From a bacterium (GTDB lineage: Bacteria > Patescibacteriota > Minisyncoccia > JACQLN01): DNA of 14,517 nt. Of the stretch, positions 1 to 7,161 are shown piece by piece. Numbering within the stretch: position 1 is the first letter of the stretch; each line of letters starts with the position of its first letter. The notes under the pieces were generated by a model that was not told the DNA's origin, did not search any database, and saw only the letters and a list, made by a program, of their open reading frames with translations. The stretch is from the NCBI GenBank assembly GCA_030697855.1, contig JAUYOU010000073.1, positions 1 to 14,517 on the forward strand. The letters are read 5' to 3'. The position numbers were made by a program, and so were the translations under genes.

Positions 1-1274
1 TATTTAACTACTTCCCGACGAAAAGAATCAAAATTAGACATAGTGCCATATTTCTCTTGCCAATCTTTGAACTGATGATCCATAGCTTTAACTGTTTCTA
101 AGGTGTGATCCACATATTTTTGTATTCCTTCTTGTTCAAACGGGGAATACTTATCGCTAAATTCTAAATGAACCTGAGGTACTTCTATGCCTAGATTAGA
201 CGGATAATCTATCTTGGCTTCATGTGGCACACCACCTTCAGCTGAATTTCCACCATCTTGCTTTTCTGAAACGGAGACTTCGGTTTCACGGCCATTGGTA
301 GTAACATTCTCGTGAGAAACAACCGTACCTCCTAAAATATTTTCAAACAAACCTTCTAACACTTTAACGCCACTATCATGATTAGAAAATTTCTTGGTTT
401 GAACAAATTCTGTAGCCGCCGTTAAATCTTCAAGAACAGCCACTAATGCTTCTGGACCGCTTTCTCTGGTTTGATGTATAGCCCTTAAGGCAGCGTCTTT
501 AAAAGCGGTTTTTTCCAACGCTGAGGAATCATCAACCTTACCCATAGCACCATCCAAACTAGCTTTTTCTTCATCACTCAAATCCCTCTCCTGCTCATAT
601 TGTTTTACTACTCTCTCACCCCATTTAGCCACCTCTTCGGCGCGACTTTGTTCATAAGCAAAATTTATACCTTGAAAATATTCCTGCACTCCCCAAATAT
701 CTTCAACTTGAATAGCATAATCGGCCGGAGAGCCACCTTTTGTTTCGTAAGTTTTTTCTAAACTGTAAGCCATACCAGCAGCTTGTCTTTGGCTAAAAGT
801 AAAATCCTCCAAAGGAACAGGGTTGCCATCTTCTAAATGAGGGATATTATTCTTCATAATGGCATCCAGCGAGTCGTGGTGATTTTGAATTTCGGCTGCG
901 CCAGCTTCGTGTACCGAAGTTAACTCATGCACAAATGCAAATATTACTGCTACAAATTGAGCTGCGTACCAAACAGCTTTTACTTTTTTTACGTCTTCTG
1001 TTTTTTCTGTCCTAAAAGCGTTAGCCCGAGTATAATCCCATAATTCCGCTTGAGTTCTAATAGTTTCAGCAATTCCAGCCACAGCATTCTTGCCTAAAAT
1101 TTTAGTGCCCAACTCAACCAAAACATTACGCTCTTCTTCGGGTATTTGCTCCAATAAACCCTCTGGAGTTTCTATTTTTTTAGTTTCTGATTTGACTTCT
1201 GAAATTTCGGGGTTATTCTCGGAAGCTTTCCAATCGGCTTGCTCCTCTCCAAGAGAAACTTTTTCTTTAGCCAT
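1..1274 (-). CDS. Unrecognised large protein, 3' end outside window
   Basis: An open frame starts at the ATG at 1272-1274 and reads without a stop for 424 codons to the window edge. The last two bases in frame are TA, so the gene may stop exactly there or continue. The product starts MAKEKVSLGEEQADW and is acidic, glutamate-rich and mostly helical. One hydrophobic stretch (about residues 101-115, VWYAAQFVAVIFAFV) could be a single membrane segment or a buried helix, and it is followed by a His-containing stretch (HELTSVHEAGAAEIQNHH). There is no signal peptide and no motif I can assign. The leader has no clear Shine-Dalgarno sequence. I do not recognise the family. Codon usage and base composition match the neighbouring chromosomal genes, unlike the GC-richer gene upstream. 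The reading frame is solid; the function is unknown. Confidence 0.75.
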   Translation of the reverse strand, partial: MAKEKVSLGEEQADWKASENNPEISEVKSETKKIETPEGLLEQIPEEERNVLVELGTKILGKNAVAGIAETIRTQAELWDYTRANAFRTEKTEDVKKVKAVWYAAQFVAVIFAFVHELTSVHEAGAAEIQNHHDSLDAIMKNNIPHLEDGNPVPLEDFTFSQRQAAGMAYSLEKTYETKGGSPADYAIQVEDIWGVQEYFQGINFAYEQSRAEEVAKWGERVVKQYEQERDLSDEEKASLDGAMGKVDDSSALEKTAFKDAALRAIHQTRESGPEALVAVLEDLTAATEFVQTKKFSNHDSGVKVLEGLFENILGGTVVSHENVTTNGRETEVSVSEKQDGGNSAEGGVPHEAKIDYPSNLGIEVPQVHLEFSDKYSPFEQEGIQKYVDHTLETVKAMDHQFKDWQEKYGTMSNFDSFRREVVK

Positions 1275-1351
1275 AATATTTTTAATTTATAAGTTAATAT
1301 ATTAATTTTCTCATAACTGATATGGTCTTGCAAGTCTGGCGATATTAAAAT

Positions 1352-1382
1352 ACGCCCTGTGACCTTTTTGGTCACAGGGCGT
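1352..1382 (-). terminator. Rho-independent terminator of the secreted-protein gene
   Basis: A perfect 13-bp stem (ACGCCCTGTGACC with GGTCACAGGGCGT) closes a 5-nt loop. It starts 4 nt after the stop codon of the gene at 1387-2211. On the minus strand the stem is followed by ATTTTAAT, a fair U-tract. Confidence 0.8.
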
Positions 1383-1386
1383 TCGT

Positions 1387-2211
1387 TCACTTTTCCACCT
1401 CTTTCGGCAACAGTGCCTTCGGCACGGCCATCAAGCAGTACACGGTCAAGCAGTACTGGACGTCTTTTTGGCTTTTCCAGCGAATGACCTGTGTGCCCAC
1501 AAGTGTGGCTACTGGGCTTTTATTAGCACCGACGAGCAGAAGCCGCGCTTCCAACTCTGCTTTGTCGTAGGCAAACTGAATGATCGTACTTTGACCCTTG
1601 GCGACGGCGAATGTTACCTTGCCGTCTTTAGATGTCCATGTTTGCCCCTCGCGCTTCCACCATTTCTTGGGCACGCTTTTCTTGCCCGTGGTGTTGGCGA
1701 CCCAATCGGATTTGCTGTAAGCAGTACCTAAATCCAACTGATTTGGAATGAAGAAATATCGATGAGGAATATAATCTGGCCCACCCTCTTTATGTGCTAG
1801 GGCATCCAGTAAACCTCCCACTTCCTCCATGGTCTTCTTGGGAGCAAGACCAGTGATCTCCCTTGCTCTCTGGATGAAGTCACCGAACTGTATTGTCTTG
1901 ATTTGCGGGCTGACAATGTCCTCGGCCAGCAGTTCGTCGGTATACTTGCCGACGAGACCCATGATGTCCTCGGCCAGAGAATCATTATAGGCCTGCTCCA
2001 GTTCCATCTCCAGCGCCATCAGTTCCCGATGAACCAACAGCCGAAACTCCGCCTGCTGTTGTGTTTCAAACTTATCCACCTCGGAGTCCATCTCCGAGTA
2101 AAACCCAGAAGCTTCCCTATCCACATCCGCAACACTCGGACTTCTTTGCGCCTCGACAACATTCGCCGAGAACAAAAGGGCGAACATTGTGGCAATAATT
2201 ATCTGTAACAT
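1387..2211 (-). CDS. Secreted protein of unknown function
   Basis: 274 residues. The N-terminus has a hydrophobic core (about residues 2-16) ending in SANVVEA-Q, which fits a Sec signal peptide cut near residue 21. Residues 30-110 are glutamate-rich and probably helical or coiled coil. The C-terminal half is rich in Trp, Lys and Val (WWKREGQTWTSKDGK, about 185-200), looks like a small beta domain, and has two cysteines near the end (YCLTVYC) that could form a disulfide. I do not recognise a family. The start is fixed by AAGGAGGT at 2217-2224, one of only two clear Shine-Dalgarno sites in the window. The gene has its own promoter and terminator, so it is a monocistronic unit and probably well expressed. 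By eye it is clearly GC-richer than its neighbours, with C- or G-ending codons, which suggests acquisition or selection for high expression. Confidence 0.8.
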   Translation of the reverse strand: MLQIIIATMFALLFSANVVEAQRSPSVADVDREASGFYSEMDSEVDKFETQQQAEFRLLVHRELMALEMELEQAYNDSLAEDIMGLVGKYTDELLAEDIVSPQIKTIQFGDFIQRAREITGLAPKKTMEEVGGLLDALAHKEGGPDYIPHRYFFIPNQLDLGTAYSKSDWVANTTGKKSVPKKWWKREGQTWTSKDGKVTFAVAKGQSTIIQFAYDKAELEARLLLVGANKSPVATLVGTQVIRWKSQKDVQYCLTVYCLMAVPKALLPKEVEK

Positions 2212-2216
2212 CGCGC

Positions 2217-2224
2217 ACCTCCTT
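2217..2224 (-). promoter_or_regulatory. Strong Shine-Dalgarno site
   Basis: AAGGAGGT on the minus strand, 5 nt before the ATG at 2211. It is a full anti-SD match in a window where most genes have none. Confidence 0.85.
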
Positions 2225-2262
2225 TTTATGTGAATGAACTTGCCTATTTACTGTATACTTTA

Positions 2263-2291
2263 ATTATACACCTAATAATATATAAAGTCAA
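2263..2291 (-). promoter_or_regulatory. Near-consensus sigma-70 type promoter
   Basis: On the minus strand, -35 TTGACT (2286-2291), a 17-nt spacer and -10 TATAAT (2263-2268). Transcription would start near 2256, giving a leader of about 45 nt to the secreted-protein gene. Confidence 0.85.
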
Positions 2292-2362
2292 GCCAGCTCT
2301 CATCTAGCTCAACAGCTTGGCTAGAAACCTCAGCTTTTAAACCATTCTTGTGTGTTTTTAAT

Positions 2363-2396
2363 CAAAAATCCCCCCGTACTGCTACGGAGGGTTTTT
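2363..2396 (-). terminator. Rho-independent terminator after the MscS-like gene
   Basis: On the minus strand, CCCTCCGTA pairs with TACGGGGGG (one mismatch) around GCAG and is followed by ATTTTT. An A-run lies before the stem, so it may work in both directions. It lies 20 nt after the stop codon at 2416. Confidence 0.8.
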
Positions 2397-2415
2397 GTTA
2401 GAAATATATCTAATA

Positions 2416-3099
2416 CTAACGATCGCTCATTTCGTCTCGGACCTTGTCTAAGAACGAACGGGCCGCATTCTGGCCACCTAAGCCAAAAGCTAAACCACCG
2501 GCAATAGCCAACATTGCTACAAAGCCTTGTAACAAAGTGATTATGAACGTTCTGGCTACACCTAACTGATCTAATGCAGCAAACATAGCAAAAATCAAAA
2601 TAGTCCATTTTGCTACGGATCCTACAAAGCCAGCACTCATTAATCCGGCTGTATCGGCAGAAGCTCTAACTAATTTTTGTAAGAAACTAGCAAAAGCAGC
2701 GCCAGCCAAAAGAATAAGCACAGCAACAATAATATTAGGAATGTAAGAAAGAACCAACTGCAAGAAACTGGTTACTTCTGTTAAACCAAGAATATCTGTG
2801 GCGGCCATAACAAAAACCAAAATCAAGAACCACTTAACCAATTCGCCTAAGAACTTTCCTGTGTTCAACTTTAACCCAGCCCTTTCTAATGGCTTTCTAA
2901 AACCTAATCTTTCGAAAAGCTGATCAACATGAACTGCAGCCACGATCTGCCAGACCACTCTGCCTACAGCAGAAGCTACAATCCAGCCAATAATTATTAC
3001 TATGAGAGCAATTATTAAGCTAGGTAAAAAACCGAGCACTAACGCCCACATATTTTGTAATGAAGCTACAATCGTATCTCCCCAAGTTTGTACAAACAT
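2416..3099 (-). CDS. MscS/CmpX-type small membrane protein (TM-helix repeat)
   Basis: 227 residues, integral membrane. Hydrophobic segments lie at about 18-45 (ALVLGFLPSLIIALIVIIIG), 88-105, 112-142 (LVLSYIPNIIVAVLILLAGAAF), 158-178 and 183-212. The order of helix, amphipathic linker and helix with Gly/Ala-rich turns is that of the conserved TM-helix repeat of CmpX-like relatives of mechanosensitive channels. The C-terminal GGLAFGLGGQNAARSFLDK resembles the MscS pore-lining helix and its exit (AxGxAxGxG followed by QN). The soluble beta and vestibule domains of true MscS are missing, so gating by membrane tension is not assured. The ATG at 3099 has only a weak AAGAAAAA upstream. The gene is monocistronic, with a predicted promoter, a roughly 120-nt foldable leader and a terminator. 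Confidence 0.82.
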   Translation of the reverse strand: MFVQTWGDTIVASLQNMWALVLGFLPSLIIALIVIIIGWIVASAVGRVVWQIVAAVHVDQLFERLGFRKPLERAGLKLNTGKFLGELVKWFLILVFVMAATDILGLTEVTSFLQLVLSYIPNIIVAVLILLAGAAFASFLQKLVRASADTAGLMSAGFVGSVAKWTILIFAMFAALDQLGVARTFIITLLQGFVAMLAIAGGLAFGLGGQNAARSFLDKVRDEMSDR

Positions 3100-3120
3100 T
3101 TATTTTTTCTTATTTATTGC

Positions 3121-3178
3121 GGGTTTTTTATATCTCTTTTTTTAAGAGAACCTAATCCGACCTAGAATTAGGGAACCC
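3121..3178 (-). promoter_or_regulatory. Possible structured 5' leader of the MscS-like gene
   Basis: Three nested or adjacent helices can form: GGGTT with AACCC (3121-3125/3174-3178) enclosing TCTCTT with AAGAGA (3133-3138/3144-3149) and CCTAAT with ATTAGG (3151-3156/3167-3172). That is a three-way junction ending 22 nt before the start codon. I match it to no known riboswitch. In AT-rich DNA short helices arise by chance, so this is tentative. Confidence 0.25.
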
Positions 3179-3224
3179 AAACTAAATTAATAAATAAAAC
3201 AAATCGAGAAACGACCTTTTTAAT

Positions 3225-3253
3225 ATTTAAAACTATTAAAGTTTATATGTTAA
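3225..3253 (-). promoter_or_regulatory. Candidate promoter of the MscS-like gene
   Basis: On the minus strand, TTAACA (3248-3253), 17 nt, TTAAAT (3225-3230). It is a moderate match that would give a leader of about 120 nt containing the foldable element at 3121-3178. Confidence 0.4.
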
Positions 3254-3278
3254 TTTTACACTAACCAGAACATAAAGT

Positions 3279-3307
3279 TTTCCACACTGTAAACTAACTG
3301 CTATTAT
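3279..3307 (+). promoter_or_regulatory. Promoter of the envelope operon, probably leaderless
   Basis: TTTCCA (3279-3284), 17 nt, TATTAT (3302-3307), preceded by TGC, which makes an extended -10. The expected start point, 6-7 nt after the -10, is the A of the start codon at 3314. Confidence 0.5.
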
Positions 3308-3313
3308 CTATTT

Positions 3314-4873
3314 ATGTTTAAAAATTTCGGGGTGAAAAACTTACTGCCAATAATAACTTTAGCGACTCTTTTAATTAGTTACGCATTATTGTTAGCCCAC
3401 CCCATAAACCTAGTTACTGCCGATTTAGGCAGGCATATTAAAAATGGCGAAATTATATGGAACGAACAATTTAATGTTTTAAAAACCAACTTTTATTCTT
3501 ATACCCATCCCAACTTCCCCACCACTAACCACCATTGGTTAAGCGGGCTTGTATTTTATGGCTTGTGGAAACTAGTCGGCTTTAAAGGAATTCATATATT
3601 TTTTATATTAATTAGTTTAGCCACTTTATTTATTTTTTTTAGAATCGCCACTACAAAATCTTCGCCTGCTATTGTTGCTTTAGTAGCACTACCCTTGCTT
3701 CCTATACTTCTTGAGCGAGACGAAATAAGGCCAGAAATTTTTAGCTATTTATTAGCTAGTATATTTTTTTGGCTTATTTTAAAAATTAAAAATGGACAAG
3801 CAAACCCAAAATACTTATTTATTTTGCCTGTTTTGCAAATTGTTTGGACAAACCTCCATATCTACTTTTTTTTAGGACCGGTAATACTTGGTACATTCCT
3901 AATTGAAGCGTTAATAGAAAAAAACTCCTTACTAAAGAAAAAACTATCGCTAACCTTTTTGCTTTCTATAATAGCCACAGCCATAACTCCTTTTGGAATT
4001 AATAGCACACTGGCCCCGTTAACTATTTTTAAAAATTTTGGTTACCGTCTAGCCGAAAACCAAAGCGTATGGTTTATAGAAAAAATATTACCTAATCCTA
4101 ATTATCTTATTTTTAAGATTATATTTTTAGTTTTAATTTTAAGCCTAATCGCCAGAATATGGCGCTTAAAATCTTACAAAACATTAATTACCGATATTGT
4201 TTTTACGTTGGGTTTTAGTATTGCAGGCTGGTTTGCCATAAGAAACTTCGCCATATTTGGGCTTTTTGCCTTGCCTTTAATTGCGAGTAATTTAGCCAAT
4301 CTATTTAACTCAAAACCGGAAGCCCCACGTTGGTTAGATCGCACAGTTTTAGCCACATTAATATTAACTGTTCTTATTATTCTTTCTGGAGAATTCCGCA
4401 CCATTTACCCAAAAGCGCAGAAACTTGGCTTGGGTTTAGAAAATGGAAATACCACTGCCCTAGATTTTTTTAAAGAAAACAATCTAACCGGCCCTATTTT
4501 TAACAATTATGACATTGGGGGTTACTTAATTTTCGGTTTCGAAAATTATCCTGAGCAAAATCGAAGGGTGTTTACCGATAACCGCCCCGAAGCCTACCCC
4601 GCTGAATTTTTTGAAAAAACCTTAATACCAATGCAAGAAGATAAGGAAATTTGGGACGAAAAAAATAGCCTTTATAAATTTAATGCTATAATTTTTTCGT
4701 ACCGCGATTACACCCCTTGGGGTCAAGCTTTTTTTGCTAGAATACTAAACGATCCTGAATGGAAAACAGTGTTTGCCGATAACCGAGTAATAATTTTATT
4801 AAAAAACAACGAACTCAATAAAAATATAATTGCGAAGTACGGCCAATCGCTTAAAATAAAAGTTGCGAACTAA
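3314..4873 (+). CDS. Polytopic membrane protein, GT-C glycosyltransferase-like
   Basis: 519 residues. About ten membrane segments fill residues 8-360, followed by a soluble C-terminal domain of about 150 residues (from LGLENGNTTALDFF). The first loop carries TADLGRHIKNGE and then SYTHPNFPTTNHHWLSG. Acidic and histidine residues in the first extracytoplasmic loop are the usual signature of GT-C enzymes, which take sugars from polyprenyl-phosphate donors. The C-terminal IFNNYDIGGYLIFGF and VFTDNRPEAYPAEFF recur, as I remember them, in uncharacterised bacterial membrane proteins of this shape. It is first in an operon with a GT2 glycosyltransferase (1 nt gap) and a VTT protein, which supports a role in lipid-linked glycan or envelope polymer assembly. 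No Shine-Dalgarno site precedes the ATG, and the promoter places transcription initiation on it. Acceptor and donor are unknown. Confidence 0.75.
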   Translation: MFKNFGVKNLLPIITLATLLISYALLLAHPINLVTADLGRHIKNGEIIWNEQFNVLKTNFYSYTHPNFPTTNHHWLSGLVFYGLWKLVGFKGIHIFFILISLATLFIFFRIATTKSSPAIVALVALPLLPILLERDEIRPEIFSYLLASIFFWLILKIKNGQANPKYLFILPVLQIVWTNLHIYFFLGPVILGTFLIEALIEKNSLLKKKLSLTFLLSIIATAITPFGINSTLAPLTIFKNFGYRLAENQSVWFIEKILPNPNYLIFKIIFLVLILSLIARIWRLKSYKTLITDIVFTLGFSIAGWFAIRNFAIFGLFALPLIASNLANLFNSKPEAPRWLDRTVLATLILTVLIILSGEFRTIYPKAQKLGLGLENGNTTALDFFKENNLTGPIFNNYDIGGYLIFGFENYPEQNRRVFTDNRPEAYPAEFFEKTLIPMQEDKEIWDEKNSLYKFNAIIFSYRDYTPWGQAFFARILNDPEWKTVFADNRVIILLKNNELNKNIIAKYGQSLKIKVAN

Positions 4874-4874
4874 A

Positions 4875-5585
4875 ATGAAACTTTCTATAATAATTCCTGC
4901 TTATAACGAAGAAAAAACTATTGGCAATGTTCTAAATAAAGTTTTAGAGCAAAATTATATCGGCTGGGAGAAAGAAATAATAGTTGTAAACGATGCCTCG
5001 CACGATACTACCGAAAATAAAGTTCAGCCTTTTTTGAATCAAATCAAATATCTAAAACACAACAGCAATCAAGGCAAAGGTGCAGCAATCAAGACGGGAT
5101 TAGAATCCATGACTGGCGATGCAGTTATCGTCCAAGACGCCGATTTAGAATACGACCCAGCCGAAATTAAAAACCTACTAAACGAGCTTGGAAATAGAAC
5201 CGACATAGTTGTTTATGGTTCTCGTAATTTAAAACCAGAACGCCGTGGTTATTCGCATTATGTTTTAGGCTCTAAGATTTTAGATTTTTTGGTTAATTTA
5301 TTTTTTGGCACCAAATTAACCGATGTTTATACTTGTTATAAACTTTTTCCGGTGGAGATAATAAATAAAATAAACCCCGTAAAGAACAAAGCTTCCGACG
5401 GGGCAGGTATAGAAAGCAAAGGATTTGAATTGGAAATGGAACTAACTGTTAAAACTTTAAAAATGGGTTATAAAATTAAAGAGGTGCCGATTCACTATTA
5501 CCCACGCAAATTTAATGAGGGTAAAAAAATAAGAGCCCGCGACGGACTCAAGGGTATTATAACTTTGTTGAAGTATAGGTTTTAA
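4875..5585 (+). CDS. GT2 family glycosyltransferase (polyprenyl-phosphate sugar synthase-like)
   Basis: 236 residues from the ATG at 4875, 1 nt after the previous stop. A TTG at 4863 would add four residues overlapping that stop; the ATG gives the usual start MKLSIIIPAYNEE. GT-A motifs follow the family order: IIIPAYNEE (5-13), IVVNDASHD with D40, NSNQGKGAAIKTG (63-75), the metal-binding DAD (88-90), and a C-terminal region ending HYYPRKFNEGKKIRARDG (207-224). This is the dolichol-phosphate mannose or glucose synthase-like subgroup, which transfers a nucleotide-sugar to a polyprenyl phosphate at the inner membrane face. There is no C-terminal membrane anchor. Residues 167-178 (NPVKNKASDGAG) are an extra stretch between the acceptor-side TCYKLF motif and GFELEMEL, encoded by a small palindrome (5375-5403). 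Translational coupling to the GT-C-like gene suggests this enzyme makes its donor lipid. Confidence 0.88.
   Translation: MKLSIIIPAYNEEKTIGNVLNKVLEQNYIGWEKEIIVVNDASHDTTENKVQPFLNQIKYLKHNSNQGKGAAIKTGLESMTGDAVIVQDADLEYDPAEIKNLLNELGNRTDIVVYGSRNLKPERRGYSHYVLGSKILDFLVNLFFGTKLTDVYTCYKLFPVEIINKINPVKNKASDGAGIESKGFELEMELTVKTLKMGYKIKEVPIHYYPRKFNEGKKIRARDGLKGIITLLKYRF
5375..5403. repeat. Palindromic element inserted in frame in the GT2 gene
   Basis: 29 nt beginning CCCCGT and ending ACGGGG, with AAGCTT near the centre, encoding PVKNKASDG. The outer 6 bp pair perfectly and the interior imperfectly. From memory, inserts of the PVKNKVSNG type recur in unrelated Patescibacteria proteins; that recollection is not checked here. 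Confidence 0.55.
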
Positions 5586-5598
5586 TAACCTTAAAAAC

Positions 5599-6162
5599 AT
5601 GTTGGAATCCGTACCGCAATTATTACAAAGTTACCCCTTACTAGCGCCGCTGATTTTTATTTTTATTAGATCTCTGGCAATTATTTTTCCACCGATTCCG
5701 GGAATTATTTTGGATGCCGTCGGCATTGCATTCTTTGGTTGGAAGATAGGTTTAATTTACGCCGAAATAGGTGTCGTTGGTGGAGCCATGGTAGCTTTCT
5801 GGATTGCCAGAAAATTCCGCGAACCAGTTGTTAGACGTTTTATTACCTTACAGAAATTACATACTTGGGAAGATACTCTGTCTGAAAGAAAGAAATTTTG
5901 GTCGTTAGTTGGTCTGCGTATTGTTACCGGACCATTATTATTCGACTACATAAATTATATAGCAGGCCTTACCAAAATAAATCCTATAAAATTTTTAGGA
6001 GCAACTGTTATAGGAACAATGCCAGCCATGTTAATAATCTATTACTTTGGCGATAGATTATTAGCTTATGATTTTAATTTTGTTATAATTTTCGTTGTTA
6101 TAATTTTAACCGCAGGATTAATCCAGAGACGCTGGTATAAAAAACATTTTATTAAAAAATAA
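5599..6162 (+). CDS. VTT/DedA-type membrane protein
   Basis: 187 residues with about five hydrophobic segments: 14-48, 51-67, an amphipathic middle (75-100), then 101-123, 126-150 and 156-175. The order hydrophobic hairpin with prolines (FPPIPGIILDAVG), GxxxG-rich helix (GLIYAEIGVVGGAMVAFWIARKF), basic segment and the R-IV-GP-FDYINYIAGL stretch before the last helices is that of the VTT (SNARE-associated/TVP38/DedA) domain. Members are implicated in moving undecaprenyl phosphate or phospholipids across the inner membrane. It lies 13 nt after the GT2 gene in the same direction, so recycling of the carrier lipid used by those glycosyltransferases is a reasonable inference. No Shine-Dalgarno site is seen before the ATG. 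It converges on the exonuclease gene with only 10 nt between stop codons. Confidence 0.82.
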   Translation: MLESVPQLLQSYPLLAPLIFIFIRSLAIIFPPIPGIILDAVGIAFFGWKIGLIYAEIGVVGGAMVAFWIARKFREPVVRRFITLQKLHTWEDTLSERKKFWSLVGLRIVTGPLLFDYINYIAGLTKINPIKFLGATVIGTMPAMLIIYYFGDRLLAYDFNFVIIFVVIILTAGLIQRRWYKKHFIKK

Positions 6163-6172
6163 ATATAAAATT

Positions 6173-6712
6173 TTAAATATTCTGTATTTTTTTTAGTACC
6201 TCATAAGCTTTTTTGGCGCCGTTGGGCGCGCGGTGTGGTATAGGTTCGGGTTCGATTTTAAAATATTCGCACATTTCTTTTAGTGTAAATTTTTTAAGGC
6301 CTTTTAGCTGGTGTGCTTTCGCCCAACCCAGTGTAAACAAATCCACACGGTGATAATCTAAATGATCCTCTACTCCAGTTTCTTTAAAAGCTTGGCTTAA
6401 AAACGACCAATCGAAAAAAGAATTCTGCGCTACAAAAATAGCGTTTTTTGTTTTTTTAGAATAAATTTCTATCGCCTCTTTTAATGTTACAGCATGCAAC
6501 CAATCGAGTTTATTAAAACCCGCTACTTTTAAAGCTTTCTCGGCCGCAGTTCTTAAATGCCGAGGTTTAACTTTTATATGCCACTCGTCTTTTATTTTTA
6601 AAGTTTGCTGATCTACCAAAACCAAACCGATTTCGATAATTTCGTGAATATCGGCATCAAAACCTGTGGTTTCTACATCGGTTATAGCGAGTGGGCGTTT
6701 GAGGAATTCCAT
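6173..6712 (-). CDS. DnaQ-like 3'-5' exonuclease, one catalytic Asp missing
   Basis: 179 residues, RNase H-fold DEDDh exonuclease. Exo I is ITDVETTGF (D12, E14), Exo II is VAQNSFFDWSFL (D101), and an additional family Asp lies in HRVDLFTLGW (D124). Exo III should read HxxxxD, as HALLDA does in E. coli epsilon. Here it is PHRAPNGAKKAYEVL, with H160 present but Gly at position 165 where the second metal-binding Asp belongs. Either the enzyme is impaired or another acidic residue substitutes. The length fits a free-standing epsilon-like or RNase T-like exonuclease. It could proofread or trim RNA, but the lost Asp makes any catalytic claim uncertain. The start at the ATG at 6712 is natural because the core begins at residue 8. 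No Shine-Dalgarno site is visible. Confidence 0.85.
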   Translation of the reverse strand: MEFLKRPLAITDVETTGFDADIHEIIEIGLVLVDQQTLKIKDEWHIKVKPRHLRTAAEKALKVAGFNKLDWLHAVTLKEAIEIYSKKTKNAIFVAQNSFFDWSFLSQAFKETGVEDHLDYHRVDLFTLGWAKAHQLKGLKKFTLKEMCEYFKIEPEPIPHRAPNGAKKAYEVLKKIQNI

Positions 6713-6725
6713 ACTCTATACTTTT

Positions 6726-6760
6726 CGCTAATATGGCTAATCTGCGCCAATATAGCTAAT
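6726..6760 (+). repeat. Left pair of 16-nt repeats flanking the GxxExxY gene
   Basis: Two direct copies, CGCTAATATGGCTAAT (6726-6741) and CGCCAATATAGCTAAT (6745-6760), separated by 3 nt. The second ends on the first base of the gene's reverse-strand stop codon. Confidence 0.75.
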
Positions 6761-7161
6761 TAAATTTTTATATTTGGATTTAATATTCTACGGTAATGAA
6801 CTCCGTCTTTATTAAAGTAAATCATTATCGCTAATTTTTTATTAAATTTATCTAAATATTCAGTAACCTGCCTTATATGCGTATATCCTAGGCGGGGTCT
6901 AACTTTGAGTTCTATTATAACTTTATCATCTACAATAAAATCGGCTAAGTAACTACCCAAACTTGATTCTTTGTAATCTAAAATAACTCTTTCCTCTTTC
7001 TTATATGGAATATTTAAAATTTCCAGTTCCTTGGCAAAGGCTTTTTGATAATATTTTTCTTGCATCCCATAACCTAAACTATTAAACACATCGAAAGCAA
7101 TTCCAACAATTTTATAGCTTAAATCTTTATAAATTAAATCTTGAACTTCTTTATTCGCCAT
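6760..7161 (-). CDS. GxxExxY protein (PD-(D/E)XK-like fold)
   Basis: 133 residues. The family signature GxxExxY is present as GMQEKYY (about 32-38), preceded by the conserved helix YKIVGIAFDVFNSLGYG. A nuclease-like core follows: YLADFIVDDKVIIELKV, where D73 and the E-x-K (E84, K86) match a PD-(D/E)XK active-site pattern, then the helix with TEYLDKFNKKLAIMIYF. The family is common in environmental genomes and in rRNA intervening sequences, and its biochemical role is not established. The gene is framed by inverted pairs of a 16-nt repeat. The right pair overlaps the start codon (ATGGCGAAT belongs to the repeat) and the left pair reaches the stop codon. The gene therefore fills the space between repeats almost exactly, which points to a small mobile or domesticated cassette. 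Confidence 0.88.
   Translation of the reverse strand: MANKEVQDLIYKDLSYKIVGIAFDVFNSLGYGMQEKYYQKAFAKELEILNIPYKKEERVILDYKESSLGSYLADFIVDDKVIIELKVRPRLGYTHIRQVTEYLDKFNKKLAIMIYFNKDGVHYRRILNPNIKI

Noticed and set aside
1172..1390. Minus-strand open frame of 72 codons
   Set aside because: It overlaps the terminator and the start of the large gene at 1-1274 in another frame, and its composition is not protein-like.
2330..2608. Minus-strand open frame of 92 codons
   Set aside because: It overlaps the MscS-like gene in another frame and contains its terminator.
4863..4874. TTG start giving four extra residues on the GT2 protein
   Set aside because: The ATG at 4875 follows the previous stop by 1 nt and gives the standard GT2 N-terminus.
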